From the NCBI RefSeq assembly GCF_014489415.1, contig NZ_CP060822.1, positions 2,341,501-2,405,500 of the forward strand: a stretch of DNA of 64,000 nt, given 5' to 3'. The translations under genes were made by a program, and so were the position numbers. This document shows positions 63,803 to 64,000 of this stretch, piece by piece; the stretch's first letter is position 1; each line of letters begins with the position of its first letter. Source of the stretch: Cylindrospermopsis curvispora GIHE-G1 (GTDB lineage Bacteria > Cyanobacteriota > Cyanobacteriia > Cyanobacteriales > Nostocaceae). Under the pieces are notes generated by a model, which saw only the letters and a list, made by a program, of their open reading frames with translations, searched no databases and had not been told where the DNA came from.

Positions 63803-64000
63803 GTGGAACTATCCTGTAAATCTGAATACGCAATTCTGGCGTTATTAGAAATGGCCACCCATTACCAAAATGGTGAACCGATGCAAATTCGACAAATCGC
63901 TAACCAACAAAACATACCAGACCGGTATTTAGAACAGTTACTGGCTACTTTGAGACGCGGAGGTATTATTAAAAGCCAACGAGGGTCTAAAGGTGGTTAT
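63803..64000 (+). CDS. Rrf2-family transcriptional regulator, 3' end outside window
   Basis: The GTG start at 63803 opens a frame of 66 codons to the window edge: VELSCKSEYAILALLEMATH, then PDRYLEQLLATLRRGGIIKS and QRGSKGGY. These are the first helix and recognition helix of Rrf2 proteins and closely parallel the complete protein at 44076. The cluster-cysteine region lies beyond the edge, so IscR-like or CymR-like type cannot be decided. The preceding 120 bases are its promoter region after the porin terminator. Confidence 0.88.
   Translation, partial: MELSCKSEYAILALLEMATHYQNGEPMQIRQIANQQNIPDRYLEQLLATLRRGGIIKSQRGSKGGY

Overview
The window is chromosomal DNA of a filamentous (Nostocales-type) cyanobacterium. 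The grounds are many GCGATCGC (HIP1) octamers and HIP1-derived dispersed palindromes, an AT-rich composition, two SLH-domain iron-uptake-type porins, a cyanobacterial-style MutL and Rrf2 regulators, and a CRISPR array whose repeat ends in GGAAAC. I cannot name the genus from sequence alone; a small-genome member such as Raphidiopsis/Dolichospermum would fit. Signs of genome erosion are frequent: a broken IS200/IS605 element, truncated SDR, GST, formylglycine-generating-enzyme and arylsulfatase genes, and several copies of a ~110 bp MITE-like repeat.

Layout. 1-3240: 3' part of a vanadium haloperoxidase and an opposing SLH porin. 3553-8374: a sulfonate/nitrate/taurine-type ABC importer (two substrate-binding-like proteins, ATPase, permease) and a nitroreductase. 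8508-15230 (minus strand): 2-hydroxyacid dehydrogenase, ferredoxin plus AprA/fumarate-reductase-type flavoprotein, aldo/keto reductase, two truncated genes, a methyltransferase and a TauE/SafE exporter. 15441-18506: a GST, then a formylglycine-generating-enzyme stub, a decayed IS605-like element and an arylsulfatase stub. 18713-30971: SBF-family transporter, the ssu set (ATPase, two SBPs, permease, SsuD, SsuE), secreted rhodanese, a 55-aa peptide, YeeE/TsuA-type thiosulfate transporter, MetY and MetX. 30949-35816 (minus): ABC exporter, amidohydrolase and an NtaA/DszA-type flavin monooxygenase. 36189-40833: DrrAB-like ABC exporter, MarR regulator and two MFS exporters. Most of the first 31 kb reads as one large organosulfur scavenging island: take up sulfonates, sulfate esters and thiosulfate, release sulfite or sulfide, and fix it by direct sulfhydrylation of O-acetylhomoserine.

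40846-58346 is an accessory and defence region. It starts with a two-gene ATPase plus PD-(D/E)xK-like nuclease cassette that is bracketed by a perfect 35 bp direct repeat of the 3' end of the neighbouring MFS gene. Next come a divergent Crp-family/Rrf2 regulator pair, an orphan CRISPR array of 16 repeats (no cas genes in the window) and small hypothetical genes. It ends with a four-gene operon: DUF1156 DNA methylase, PLD-helicase, DUF499 ATPase and a 142-aa protein. 58417-64000 returns to ordinary genes: a cysteine-less rhodanese, mutL, an exostosin-like glycosyltransferase, a second SLH porin and the start of an Rrf2 regulator.

The strongest candidates for something undescribed are the ATPase/nuclease cassette with its direct repeats, two CRISPR spacers that contain long perfect palindromes (one of which overlaps a second spacer), the MITE-like repeat that supplies stop codons and once a protein C-terminus, and the ferredoxin/AprA-like flavoprotein plus DszB-like protein inside the sulfonate locus. 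All functional statements come from reading motifs by eye; no database search was possible.
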